This document shows, one piece after another, positions 7,909-15,784 of a DNA stretch of 36,935 nt. Both the position numbers and the translations under genes were made by a program. The first letter of the stretch is position 1. Every line of letters starts with the position of its first letter. Origin of the DNA: Dehalococcoidaceae bacterium (lineage in GTDB: Bacteria > Chloroflexota > Dehalococcoidia > Dehalococcoidales > CSSed11-197); the NCBI GenBank assembly GCA_016928015.1, contig JAFGLQ010000020.1, positions 1 to 36,935 of the forward strand. The letters run 5' to 3'. The notes below the pieces were generated by a model, which made no database searches, had not been told where the DNA came from, and saw only the letters and a program-made list of their open reading frames with translations.

Positions 7909-8838
7909 ATGAATCTCGACTACCTGGAAACCTTCAGGGAACTCGTCAGGCTGGGCAGTTTTTCAGCGGTAGCCAAATACCTTTCCATCAGCCAGCCGGC
8001 CGTGTCCTTTCAGATACAGAAAATGGAAGCCGACCTTGGCACAACCCTTATTGACAGAAGCCAGAAAAAACTGAAGCTGACTGATTCAGGGCACCGCGTA
8101 CTTGATTTTGCCGAAAATGTTCACCATGAATACGCTGCTCTTGGAAGCGATCTGGATAAATTCAGGACCGATATCGTGGGAGAATTGAAAATTGCCGCCA
8201 GCACTATCCCCGGAGAATTTCTGGTGCCCCCGCTGTTGGGAGAATTCATGTCGTTTCATGCAGATACTACCGCACACGTGGATATCATGGATTCGATTAC
8301 CGTCATAGACAGCGTAAAATACGGCGACTACAAACTGGGTTTCTGCGGCACCACTCCGCCGGAAAAAGACGGGATGTCAGGCTTTAAAATTGCTTCTGAC
8401 GAGATCATCCTCATCGCCTCGCCCTCTCACCCGCTGGCACGGGACGTATCGGTAGAGTTTGCCCGGCTTAAAAATGAGTCGTTTATCGGCCGAGAAGTTA
8501 CCTCCGGCACCCGTCAAAGCCTGGAACATGCGCTGCAGAGCCGTGGCATGAGCATAAACAGTCTTGGGTTTCGCCTGATTTTATCGCACACTCATTCGGT
8601 TATTTCTGCAGTCGAGGCGGGCAGCGGTTTAGCATTCGTTTCCAGCCTTGGGGCGCAAAAAAGCTTGATGCTGGGCACCGTCAAAAGGCTGAACGTAGCT
8701 GGTTTGAACATAAAACGGGATTTTTATTGCATCTATTACTCGTCGGGAGATGACCTCAGGCTGATCGAGGAATTTCTATCTTTTATTAAACTTAAGTCAT
8801 CCAGCCCTGACTGGTACATAAGCCGCCGCGCAGCTTAA
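7909..8838 (+). CDS. LysR-family transcriptional regulator
   Basis: The 309-residue protein has an N-terminal winged helix-turn-helix (MNLDYLETFRELVRLGSF, then VAKYLSISQPAVSFQIQKME) and a C-terminal periplasmic-binding-protein-like effector domain of the CysB/CbbR type, from about residue 90. GGGGGA seven to eight bases before the ATG is a good ribosome binding site. It is transcribed away from tkt with 154 bases between them, the usual arrangement for an LTTR controlling its neighbour. A loose dyad AATAA-N11-TTATT at 7836-7856 is a possible operator. By family knowledge the effector would be a small metabolite; which one cannot be read from the sequence. Confidence 0.9.
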   Translation: MNLDYLETFRELVRLGSFSAVAKYLSISQPAVSFQIQKMEADLGTTLIDRSQKKLKLTDSGHRVLDFAENVHHEYAALGSDLDKFRTDIVGELKIAASTIPGEFLVPPLLGEFMSFHADTTAHVDIMDSITVIDSVKYGDYKLGFCGTTPPEKDGMSGFKIASDEIILIASPSHPLARDVSVEFARLKNESFIGREVTSGTRQSLEHALQSRGMSINSLGFRLILSHTHSVISAVEAGSGLAFVSSLGAQKSLMLGTVKRLNVAGLNIKRDFYCIYYSSGDDLRLIEEFLSFIKLKSSSPDWYISRRAA

Positions 8839-8858
8839 TCCGGTGCTTACATCCGGTT

Positions 8859-11366
8859 TTATGCCGGATAATGTTCGCGATGCGACGTTCGAATAATTTC
8901 GCAGAATACTGTGACCAGAGCGGGATCGAACTGGGTGCCGGCATGTTTCTCCAGTTCGCCAAGAGCCTGTTCAAAATCCATCCGGCCTCGATAAGGCCTG
9001 GGGGTCGTCATGGCATCATAAGCATCCGCAATGGCCATAATACGCGCACCCAGCGGTATGCTTTCTCCGCTGAGCCCCGCCGGGTAGCCCCTGCCGTCAT
9101 AGCGTTCGTGATGATGCAGAATCAGAGGCAGGCAGTCGGCAAGCTCGCTGACATGCCGGAGTATCTCTGCTCCTATTTCGGGGTGTGTTTTGATGGGGCC
9201 CCATTCAGCCAAAGTCAAGGGTGACTGTTTATTCAGTATAGTGTCCGGAACTCCTATTTTACCAATGTCGTGCAGCAACCCGGCAGCACGTATGGTGTTG
9301 ATCTGTTGCTCGGGCAGATTCATCTTTTCGGCAATGGATACGGCATATTCGCTGACTTTTCTTGAGTGACCGTAGGTATAACTGTCCTTGGCATCCACGG
9401 TTGCTGCCAGGGCATAAATAATGCTTATTGACCGCGATTGACCGGTCGAGTCAATCGGCAAAGCCGGGGAGCGGGTTCCCGATATTTCACACGAAAGGCT
9501 GGTACGATTGCGCCCGTTGTTCTTGGCATGGTAGAGGGCAATATCGGCTGCGCCGATTATCTCTTCCCGCATTACTCCGTCGCCGGGCCAGTTAGCTACC
9601 CCGATGCTGACAGTAATGGGCATGGCCCGCGAACTGGTTTTGGCTTCGATTGTCTTGCGGATACGCTCGGCAACCTTGTGAGCATCCTGCAACCCGGCTT
9701 CGGGCAGAATGATGGCAAATTCTTCACCCCCGTAACGAAAGGCCAGGTCGATATTGCGGATGGAGGTTTCGATATACTTGGCAGTTTTTCTCAGAACCTG
9801 GTCGCCGGCAAGATGTCCGTATATGTCATTGTAGACCTTGAAAAGGTCGATATCCAGCATTATCATCGAAAAAGTGCCGCCGAACCGGGAGCCGCGGGCT
9901 ATTTCCTGTTCCAGGCGCTCATGAAAATGGCGATGGTTGTAAAGCCCGGTGAGCTCATCGGTGTTGGCTTTGATCATGGCAAAGCTGTACAGCTGGGCGT
10001 TTTCCAGTATAACACCCACCTGCCTGGCGATGCCGTCCACAATGGAAATATCCTCTGCCAGGTAATACTTTCTCTTATGCTTTTCTCCCAGGCTGAGAAT
10101 AGCTACCAGCTTGTCCCGGCTTTTAACCGGAAAAAGCATCCTTATACCCATTTTATCCAGTTGTTCCCGCTCGTCCTTCCAGAGTGCTTTGAACTGCGGC
10201 AACCTGTCGATATTATCCAAACTCAGGGGGGTATTGTGTTTATCCAGCCAGTTTACAATAGGAGAATCGGGGTCGAAAGTGATCTGGCTTGAATCATCGA
10301 CATTGTCAGACCTGGGATAATGATAGCGGTGCTTGAACTCACCCGAATCTGAATCTCTTAATATTAAATAGCTTCGCGAAATGTTTATAGCGTTGGTAAT
10401 CATGGGCAACAGTTCGCGGGCAAGCTCGTCCAAATTCAGATTTCCGCCCATTTTACTGCAAAAATCGTTGAGCGCCTGGCGGTAATCGTAGGTATGCCGG
10501 TAAAACAACCTGTCTATGCTGGTTTCAACCAGTTTCCTCAAAGGCCGGGCGGCAATCGACATTGCTATGACAATAATAGATACGGCTGTATATACTACTA
10601 TTTGCGGGATATCCGGCAGGAATCTCAAACCGGCAAATATCAAGCCGGCATATACCCCGGCGAAAGCCAGCAATAGGATAAACCAGCCGAGTCCCCGCCG
10701 GGCAACCAGGCGCACATCCAGCAGGTCATACTTGGTGATAGCGTAAGCAATAATGGCCACATTGATGAAACTGCCGACATGGTCCAGCGGCAGGCCTTTT
10801 AATACCGGCAGCAGGTTGGTATAGGCCATGGGCGCCATAACACCCCAACCGGCTAAAAGGTAAGCGGTCCGGTTACGCTCAATGGGGTCGTGTGAAGAGC
10901 GATATTTATGCCATAGCAAATACAGAACGGAAAAAGTATAAAAAAGACTCAGCGCTCCTATGACATAGATGGCAGGGCCGAGGTTGTGGTACAACGTTCC
11001 GTCATGTACATAAGATGATTCGATTACCCATGGGGTGGTTATGGATACGATCGCCAGAATCGGCAGAGAGATATAGCCGGCGACAACCCCGGGTCCGGGT
11101 TTTCTCCCGGTATACAGGCGCACAAAATGAAAGTAGGCAACCAGGGCGGCAATAAGAGCGGTTGCCAGCAGGCGGTTCCAGAACAGGGCCAGTTCGGGGC
11201 TGTTTTGCAGCCGCAGCATGAACGAAGTAAAGCTCCAGAAAGCCGCCAGGGCCAGGTAGTACACGAATGCCCGGTTGACCCGTTTTTCTATTCGCTGAAT
11301 TGCGAATAGAAAAACCAATGCATACGCTATACATGTGCCCAGAGGAATAGCGGCCCAGATACTCAC
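8859..11366 (-). CDS. Membrane GGDEF / HD-GYP c-di-GMP signalling protein with GAF domain
   Basis: The 835-residue protein starts with about 270 residues of membrane helices resembling the 7TM sensor region of some histidine kinases. A GAF-like domain follows at roughly 310-450, then a GGDEF diguanylate cyclase domain and a C-terminal HD-GYP phosphodiesterase domain. The cyclase signature is GGEEF at 546-550, with an intact inhibitory I-site RNID at 537-540, five residues before it. The HD-GYP domain has HD at 699-700 (HDIGK) and HHERYDGRGYP at 752-762. Both catalytic halves look active, so it could make and break c-di-GMP depending on its input. The start is GTG with AGGGGTG upstream. An inverted repeat lies in its upstream region (11386-11412). 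Confidence 0.92.
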   Translation of the reverse strand: MSIWAAIPLGTCIAYALVFLFAIQRIEKRVNRAFVYYLALAAFWSFTSFMLRLQNSPELALFWNRLLATALIAALVAYFHFVRLYTGRKPGPGVVAGYISLPILAIVSITTPWVIESSYVHDGTLYHNLGPAIYVIGALSLFYTFSVLYLLWHKYRSSHDPIERNRTAYLLAGWGVMAPMAYTNLLPVLKGLPLDHVGSFINVAIIAYAITKYDLLDVRLVARRGLGWFILLLAFAGVYAGLIFAGLRFLPDIPQIVVYTAVSIIVIAMSIAARPLRKLVETSIDRLFYRHTYDYRQALNDFCSKMGGNLNLDELARELLPMITNAINISRSYLILRDSDSGEFKHRYHYPRSDNVDDSSQITFDPDSPIVNWLDKHNTPLSLDNIDRLPQFKALWKDEREQLDKMGIRMLFPVKSRDKLVAILSLGEKHKRKYYLAEDISIVDGIARQVGVILENAQLYSFAMIKANTDELTGLYNHRHFHERLEQEIARGSRFGGTFSMIMLDIDLFKVYNDIYGHLAGDQVLRKTAKYIETSIRNIDLAFRYGGEEFAIILPEAGLQDAHKVAERIRKTIEAKTSSRAMPITVSIGVANWPGDGVMREEIIGAADIALYHAKNNGRNRTSLSCEISGTRSPALPIDSTGQSRSISIIYALAATVDAKDSYTYGHSRKVSEYAVSIAEKMNLPEQQINTIRAAGLLHDIGKIGVPDTILNKQSPLTLAEWGPIKTHPEIGAEILRHVSELADCLPLILHHHERYDGRGYPAGLSGESIPLGARIMAIADAYDAMTTPRPYRGRMDFEQALGELEKHAGTQFDPALVTVFCEIIRTSHREHYPA

Positions 11367-11385
11367 GGCTAAAACACCCCTGCAG

Positions 11386-11412
11386 GTGAAGGTAAACTAA
11401 AGTAACCTTCAC
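11386..11412. repeat. Inverted repeat upstream of the GGDEF/HD-GYP gene
   Basis: GTGAAGGT (11386-11393) and its exact complement ACCTTCAC (11405-11412) are separated by 11 AT-rich bases, 20 to 46 bases before the GTG start at 11366. It could be an operator or a leader hairpin. It does not match the c-di-GMP riboswitch core as far as can be judged by eye. Confidence 0.45.
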
Positions 11413-11488
11413 TGATGTTATTTCCAGACATTATCCCCTGTGTGCAGTGGCTTGTCAATGAGAATTCCGTTCAAACCCGATTCACAAT

Positions 11489-11516
11489 TTAAGGCCGGGC
11501 AAATGCCCGGCCTTAA
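11489..11516 (-). terminator. Terminator hairpin after the ICMT/GH3 gene
   Basis: TTAAGGCCGGGC (11489-11500) pairs perfectly with GCCCGGCCTTAA (11505-11516) around a four-base loop. It begins 27 bases beyond the stop codon at 11543. The downstream minus-strand tract is AT-rich but has no long U run. Confidence 0.7.
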
Positions 11517-11542
11517 TTACCCGAGTTACTGACTCTGATTGC

Positions 11543-13780
11543 CTACACTTTGACGGCTTCTCCGGTAACAACCGGCACTTCAGCTGGCTGTATCAATACG
11601 GCAATCATATCATCGGTCGGATTGAGATGCGGTGGTTTGAGCCTGGTGATGTCTGCCCCCTGTGCCACCTGGTGCTGCTTGTAGGCGGCGAATGCCCCGC
11701 GGGGCAGTAATGTAACCGTCAACGGATTGAGGCCGGTAAAGGTTTCCAGCTCTGAATAAGGCACATCCAGCTTCTTGAGCTGCTTGTGTATCAACATCGC
11801 AGCCTGCTGTGCCGAAAGCCCGGTTCCACCTTTTAGTTCGAGGTAAATATTGAGTACCGGCTTCTCCTCAATTTCTTTCCTGGCCGTCCAGCCCACGTAT
11901 TCGATTCCAGTTTTTTCCACCGCCTGCCAGATGACTTTCTCCGATAAACGGGTAAAACCTGCAATGTCTATCTGGTCGTCGATCCTGCCTATAAAAGACA
12001 TTTGCGGTATATCAATATCCAGCTTTTCATTGCGAATTGAATGGATTTTAATCAGATGCCCCAGCCGGTATCTTATAAATGGGCCTCCATGAAAGCTGGT
12101 GATAACCAGTTCGTAATTACCGGGTTTGATTTCACTCAACAGATAGGTCGGCGGCACGAAATCCGGATCTTGACTTGATCTTATGCTGTCCTGTTCGGTG
12201 ATGAATTCAAAAAAGTTCAGGTTGGGAACAAATGTCATGCCTTCATAATCCCAGGTCTGCGTGGCGATAACGACCGCCTCGGTACAGCCGTGAAAATCCA
12301 GTGGGTAGCGCCCCCACATTTCCTTGATTTTTTCCCGGTAAACCTCCCCATCCAGCCCGAAGGTTATCATGCCTTTCAGGTTCCACACATCCCTGGGCAG
12401 CATTTTCCGCTTCTCCATTTTGCTTTTTATCATTCCACGCAGCAGGCGCACCGCCATTCCCGGGTGGGCCATCAGGTATTTCCGGTTAAGGGTTGACGAA
12501 CTGCCGCCGCCACTGAAGCGATTTCCAATGGCAACCGCCACGCTTGACATGGCAAAACACAGGTCGAGCCCGTCCTCCAAAGCCATTTTGAAGCCTACTT
12601 TGGTTCGTTCTTCGAAACTGACCTGCTCAGACATCTCTACCGGCGGCAGGAATTCGAATATTTCATGCGGCAGCACCCGGGTCATGGTTCCGGTTGCATA
12701 CGGTGGCGGTGCCATGCCGTAAAAAACCTTATCGCCTTCCTTAAATTTGATCTCTCCGCGGTTCTGGCAGCTTGAAAAGAAAATCAGGGCAAATATCAGC
12801 GGTTCGATCTCATCGAGCTGACGGGATGTTACCGGAACCCATCTGAAGGTGGATTCTCCCGATTTACCGGATGTACACTGCCACAGTATGGGCTTGCGGG
12901 GTAGACCTTCCATACGCCGTTTCAGCAAATGCGGGGCATAATCGGCATAGGTGGTTAATGGTACGGTGCGGCGAAATTCCTCAAGGGTTTCCGGGTTGGT
13001 CCCGCCAAGGATTTTTTGTCCCAACTCGCATTTTTTTACCATTTCCAGTTGTTCCAGCAACAGGCGTTTCTGTATCAGCATGAATTCTTCGATGCTAAGG
13101 TCGATAAAACCACAGCATCTTTGCCACATTTCCTGGTGCTCGCCTTTTTTGAAAAGTTCTACGTTTCTGCTCATGTTCCCGCTCCTTATATAGGTTTTGT
13201 TTTTATCTAATTGGATGAATGCCAATCTTTTTTGAATGAGTATCTTCAACACCGCAATAGACGGAACCAGCATGGGAGTTTCGGCCTGGTAGTGCCGGTA
13301 GCCGGCAAACATGCGCGGAAAAACAAATTTGTCCTGAATCCAGATCAAGCCCAGGTCGGCCAGCAGCCATATTCCGGCCGCCATCAGCATATCGGCAGAA
13401 GGGAACAGTATTACCATGGAAAACGTCACCCCGGCATAAGGATAAATCCCCGGATGGCGCACCAGACCGTACAAACCGGTCGTTACCAGGTCCTGCCCGA
13501 TTCCCGCATCCAGATAAGTTTGGCGAAAGGGTAAATTACCGAATAAGGCATACGCCAGTGTTGCCAGCGAGACCGCCATCAGCAGATACCCCGCTCCGGT
13601 TAACCAAACGGGCAGGTCAATATGGTCCGCGTTAACTGCGATACCGTAAGCGGCAAAAACCAGCAGCCCGGTGCCGGTTATCCACATAAGCGGTTTCAAA
13701 TATCTAACCCGGCAGATAGCCACCAAGTCAAACAGGTGGATAATACCGAATCCCATAATGCCGATCAAAATGTATGTCAT
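11543..13780 (-). CDS. Fusion: ICMT-like membrane methyltransferase + GH3-family acyl-adenylating enzyme
   Basis: The first ~190 residues form membrane helices with an isoprenylcysteine/phospholipid methyltransferase-like signature: GLYGLVRHPGIYPYAG and later AGYRHYQAETPMLVP. From about residue 203 to the end (745) it is a GH3-family protein. GH3 enzymes activate a carboxylic acid as acyl-AMP and couple it, usually to an amino acid in plants; bacterial roles are mostly unknown. GH3 landmarks are WQCTSGKSGESTFRWVPVT, the FHGCTEAVV to VPNLNFFEF region and the YRLGHLIKI motif. The start at 13780 (GGAAAAAT upstream, MTYILIGIMGFG) is preferred to the ATG at 13819. An internal ATG at 13174 with a strong Shine-Dalgarno could also yield GH3 alone. 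A palindromic operator lies upstream and a hairpin downstream, so it is probably a single-gene unit. Confidence 0.8.
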   Translation of the reverse strand: MTYILIGIMGFGIIHLFDLVAICRVRYLKPLMWITGTGLLVFAAYGIAVNADHIDLPVWLTGAGYLLMAVSLATLAYALFGNLPFRQTYLDAGIGQDLVTTGLYGLVRHPGIYPYAGVTFSMVILFPSADMLMAAGIWLLADLGLIWIQDKFVFPRMFAGYRHYQAETPMLVPSIAVLKILIQKRLAFIQLDKNKTYIRSGNMSRNVELFKKGEHQEMWQRCCGFIDLSIEEFMLIQKRLLLEQLEMVKKCELGQKILGGTNPETLEEFRRTVPLTTYADYAPHLLKRRMEGLPRKPILWQCTSGKSGESTFRWVPVTSRQLDEIEPLIFALIFFSSCQNRGEIKFKEGDKVFYGMAPPPYATGTMTRVLPHEIFEFLPPVEMSEQVSFEERTKVGFKMALEDGLDLCFAMSSVAVAIGNRFSGGGSSSTLNRKYLMAHPGMAVRLLRGMIKSKMEKRKMLPRDVWNLKGMITFGLDGEVYREKIKEMWGRYPLDFHGCTEAVVIATQTWDYEGMTFVPNLNFFEFITEQDSIRSSQDPDFVPPTYLLSEIKPGNYELVITSFHGGPFIRYRLGHLIKIHSIRNEKLDIDIPQMSFIGRIDDQIDIAGFTRLSEKVIWQAVEKTGIEYVGWTARKEIEEKPVLNIYLELKGGTGLSAQQAAMLIHKQLKKLDVPYSELETFTGLNPLTVTLLPRGAFAAYKQHQVAQGADITRLKPPHLNPTDDMIAVLIQPAEVPVVTGEAVKV
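13172..13187 (-). promoter_or_regulatory. Internal ribosome binding site and start at the GH3 domain boundary
   Basis: On the minus strand AAGGAG (13187-13182), seven bases and ATG (13174-13172) lie in frame exactly where the GH3 part begins (MSRNVELFKKGEHQEMW). This site is stronger than the one before the full-length start. It may give a separate 543-residue GH3 protein, or be left over from two once-separate genes. Confidence 0.55.
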
Positions 13781-13835
13781 ATTTTTCCTGCCAGCCAATA
13801 TGACACATGTCCCGGGCATTGGGAAGGTTTTGTAT

Positions 13836-13854
13836 ACTAGAACAATGTTCTAGT
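13836..13854. promoter_or_regulatory. Perfect palindromic operator upstream of the ICMT/GH3 gene
   Basis: ACTAGAACAATGTTCTAGT is a 9+1+9 perfect dyad. On the minus strand it directly abuts TATACA, a likely -10 box, so a bound TetR- or MarR-type repressor would block transcription of the fusion gene starting at 13780. No repressor of that type is encoded next to it. Confidence 0.6.
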
Positions 13855-13870
13855 GAAGCTGAAGTGGTAT

Positions 13871-13900
13871 TAAAAAAGCCCCTCCTTGCCGGAGGGGCTT
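13871..13900 (-). terminator. Intrinsic terminator of the winged-helix / RHH-like operon
   Basis: AAGCCCCTCC (13876-13885) and GGAGGGGCTT (13891-13900) form a 10-bp stem with a five-base loop. Read on the minus strand, the stem runs into a T tract (13877-13872). It lies 26 bases after the stop codon at 13926. Confidence 0.85.
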
Positions 13901-13925
13901 ATCTGCAGACCGTTTTAAGGCTGTT

Positions 13926-14354
13926 TTACTGCGTTTTCTTCCACTTGATTTTCACCTGGTTGCCTTCCCCGCTGTCATCCTCAAGTTTATCCAGGGTTGA
14001 AGAAAGGTCCTTTAAATCACCGCTCAGAGAATGGCTGCCCAGTTCCAGGCCGTAACCGACGAAAAAATCCAGAAAACTTTTCAGCAGTTTGCGGGTATCT
14101 TCCTGGAAAGCGAGAACCTCTTCCTTGGTTGCGGCTTTCTTCTCGTTGAGCTCCAGCTTGCCTTTCACCTCTCCCAGCAGCTGTTTCAGGCTTTCGATTT
14201 CCTGGCGGTCGATGCCGGTTCCGGCCTCTTTTTCAGCCTGAAAATGGCTTTCGATAAGGAAGTCGATAAACTCGCCCTGCGCAAGGTCTCCCCGGTTTTC
14301 GTTGATTTTCCTGATGACCTCTGCATCCAGGATAAGCATTCTTTTATCGCTCAT
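13926..14354 (-). CDS. Small protein, ribbon-helix-helix-like N-terminus plus coiled coil
   Basis: I do not recognise this 142-residue protein as a named family. Residues 5-40 (RMLILDAEVIRKINENRGD, then GEFIDFLIESHF) resemble a ribbon-helix-helix DNA-binding fold: a short strand followed by two helices. Residues 45-110 are charged and heptad-like, probably a coiled coil, and the tail is acidic and Ser-rich ending in a basic KIKWKKTQ. Its ATG lies inside the end of the upstream winged-helix gene (11-base overlap), so the two are translated together and may work as a regulator pair. It is followed by a good terminator. The functional call is weak. Confidence 0.6.
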   Translation of the reverse strand: MSDKRMLILDAEVIRKINENRGDLAQGEFIDFLIESHFQAEKEAGTGIDRQEIESLKQLLGEVKGKLELNEKKAATKEEVLAFQEDTRKLLKSFLDFFVGYGLELGSHSLSGDLKDLSSTLDKLEDDSGEGNQVKIKWKKTQ

Positions 14355-14649
14355 TATTCTCCTCGCTACTGTGGGGCTCCAAAGTTTCTTTCAGTTCCAG
14401 GGCTTCCAAAACACCATCAATGCTTCTGAGCACGCCCAAACCCTTCTTGGTTACCCTGTAGGTCACCGAAGGGTTGCCTAATGCTACCCTATCGATAAGT
14501 CCGCGTTCAAGTAAAAAGTTGAGATATTTTTGCAACTGGAAATAGCTCATGTTGACACTGTACATTATCTCCGTCTTGCCTGCCTCGCCCAAACGGAGCA
14601 TGTCAGCTATGATTTCCAGGCTTGATCTTCTTTTATCGAGTTTTTCCAT
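14344..14649 (-). CDS. Archaeal-type winged-helix regulator (HTH_45-like)
   Basis: This 101-residue protein is a single winged-helix domain of the kind common in archaea and scattered in Dehalococcoidia: KRRSSLEIIADMLRLGEAG, then a recognition region KTEIMYSVNMSYFQLQKYLNFLLERGLI, then a wing (GNPSVTYRVTKKG). It is probably a DNA-binding regulator acting as a dimer. It is the first gene of a two-gene operon and overlaps the next gene by 11 bases. A palindromic block between its predicted transcription start and its ATG (14660-14679) is a likely autoregulatory site. Its ribosome binding site is weak. Confidence 0.8.
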   Translation of the reverse strand: MEKLDKRRSSLEIIADMLRLGEAGKTEIMYSVNMSYFQLQKYLNFLLERGLIDRVALGNPSVTYRVTKKGLGVLRSIDGVLEALELKETLEPHSSEENNER

Positions 14650-14659
14650 GCTTCAATAC

Positions 14660-14712
14660 AGTACTTACGTAATAGTACTTTATCATTATACCTTAGCTGT
14701 CAATACTTACAA
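14660..14712 (-). promoter_or_regulatory. Promoter and palindromic operator of the winged-helix operon
   Basis: On the minus strand TTGTAA (14712-14707), 16 bases and a perfect TATAAT (14690-14685) give a predicted start near 14677. Just downstream lie three self-complementary hexamers: AGTACT (14660-14665), TACGTA (14666-14671) and AGTACT (14674-14679). Placement over the transcription start suits repression, perhaps by the winged-helix product itself. Confidence 0.5.
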
Positions 14713-14713
14713 A

Positions 14714-14740
14714 GAGCCCTCTCATTGAAAGAGAGGGCTC
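14714..14740 (-). terminator. Terminator after the universal stress protein gene
   Basis: GAGCCCTCTC (14714-14723) and GAGAGGGCTC (14731-14740) form a perfect 10-bp stem with a seven-base loop, 33 bases past the stop at 14774. On the minus strand it is followed by a short T run (CTTTGT). Confidence 0.75.
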
Positions 14741-14773
14741 AAAATATAGGCTGATATGGAATACGGGTAAAAT

Positions 14774-15664
14774 TTACTTTGTTCTTACCAGGAGAATGGG
14801 GGTCGTCACGCCCATCAAAACCTTTTCGGCAACACTGCCAAAAGCCCAGCGGCTGAAACCGCTCCGGCCGTGGGTTGCCATGACAATAAGACTGAAATTA
14901 TTCCGGTTGGCATAATCGACAATTTCAACTGCCGGATTGCCCATCAACACTTCGTATGAGGCTTTAATACCTTTTTGTTCCAGCTGGACGGCAGTTTCTT
15001 TAAGGTAGTTGGAGGTGTCCAGCTGGCATCTCTCCTGTTCGGCTGCAACGTGTTCGTCCCAGCTCATGGGCATATCCGAAGGGTAGTCGGAGGCAACTTC
15101 CGGCTGGCTGCAAACGCTTACCAGTACAACATCGGTAAATTCCGGACCCAGTTGTTTGGCCAGTTCTTCGACATGCGGTAACGAAGCTTCAGCCTTTTTC
15201 GAGCCGTCCAGCAGCAGCATAACCCTGCCTTCCCTGGAAGTATCCTTGACCTTTTTTTCCGGGATACCGGCACGAATCAGCCAAATGGGTATCCGTGATT
15301 CCCTGAGCAGGGCATCGGCCACACTGCCCATTACAATCCGTGAAAATCCGCTTCTGCCGTGAGTAGCCATGAGGACGAAATCGATATTGTTTTTCCTGGC
15401 AAACTTTTTAATGGAATCTACCGGGCTGCCGATAACGACTTCTCCCCAGGCTTTCACCGGCCTGTCACCGGAGGCAGCGACGATTTTTTCGGCAGCTCGT
15501 TCAACGTATGCCTGGTGCAAAGGCAGCAGGGCTTTTTCCTCCGGTCCAAGCACATTCAAAACAATAGTCTCTATCCCCATAACAGATGTGAGCTTAACTG
15601 CGTATTCCATGAGAACTTCGGCCAGAGTCGAGCCGTCCAGCGGCACAAGCATTCTTTTATACAA
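14774..15664 (-). CDS. Tandem universal stress protein (two UspA domains)
   Basis: The 296-residue protein holds two UspA folds in tandem. The first runs from MLVPLDGSTLAE to the ATP-binding segment MATHGRSGFSRIVMGSVAD; the second from MLLLDGSKKAEASLPH to MATHGRSGFSRWAFGSVAEKV. Both keep the G-x2-G-x9-G-(S/T) nucleotide motif, so both halves should bind ATP. Family members are cytoplasmic and help survive starvation or other stress by poorly defined means. The TTG start at 15664 is chosen because GGAGG lies seven bases before it; an ATG four codons on is the alternative. It is a single-gene unit with its own promoter (15692-15719) and terminator. Confidence 0.92.
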   Translation of the reverse strand: MYKRMLVPLDGSTLAEVLMEYAVKLTSVMGIETIVLNVLGPEEKALLPLHQAYVERAAEKIVAASGDRPVKAWGEVVIGSPVDSIKKFARKNNIDFVLMATHGRSGFSRIVMGSVADALLRESRIPIWLIRAGIPEKKVKDTSREGRVMLLLDGSKKAEASLPHVEELAKQLGPEFTDVVLVSVCSQPEVASDYPSDMPMSWDEHVAAEQERCQLDTSNYLKETAVQLEQKGIKASYEVLMGNPAVEIVDYANRNNFSLIVMATHGRSGFSRWAFGSVAEKVLMGVTTPILLVRTK

Positions 15665-15691
15665 AATCCTACCTCCTGAAACAATAATAAT

Positions 15692-15719
15692 AGTATACAG
15701 TTACAGCTATAAAATGCAA
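15692..15719 (-). promoter_or_regulatory. Promoter of the universal stress protein gene
   Basis: On the minus strand TTGCAT (15719-15714), 16 bases and TATACT (15697-15692) lie just upstream of the AGGAGG ribosome binding site. It diverges from the mog promoter 18 bases away, so the two could share regulation. Confidence 0.6.
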
Positions 15720-15736
15720 GAGTAACCCGGCATGAT

Positions 15737-15765
15737 TTGGCACTTTCCTAAGCGTAGGTTATAAT
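15737..15765 (+). promoter_or_regulatory. Promoter of mog-moeA
   Basis: TTGGCA (15737-15742), a 17-base spacer and a perfect TATAAT (15760-15765) put the transcription start near 15772. The GTG at 15776 would then have almost no leader, which favours the ATG at 15785. Confidence 0.75.
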
Positions 15766-15784
15766 TACCGCGGGGGTGCAGTAT

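Noticed and set aside
8851-8869. Short hairpin ATCCGG-N7-CCGGAT between the LysR and GGDEF/HD-GYP genes
   Set aside because: Only six base pairs, no U-tract, and it overlaps the stop codon of the GGDEF/HD-GYP gene; too weak to call a terminator.
9438-10292. 284-residue plus-strand frame opposite the GGDEF/HD-GYP gene
   Set aside because: It mirrors conserved domains on the minus strand and matches no family by eye.
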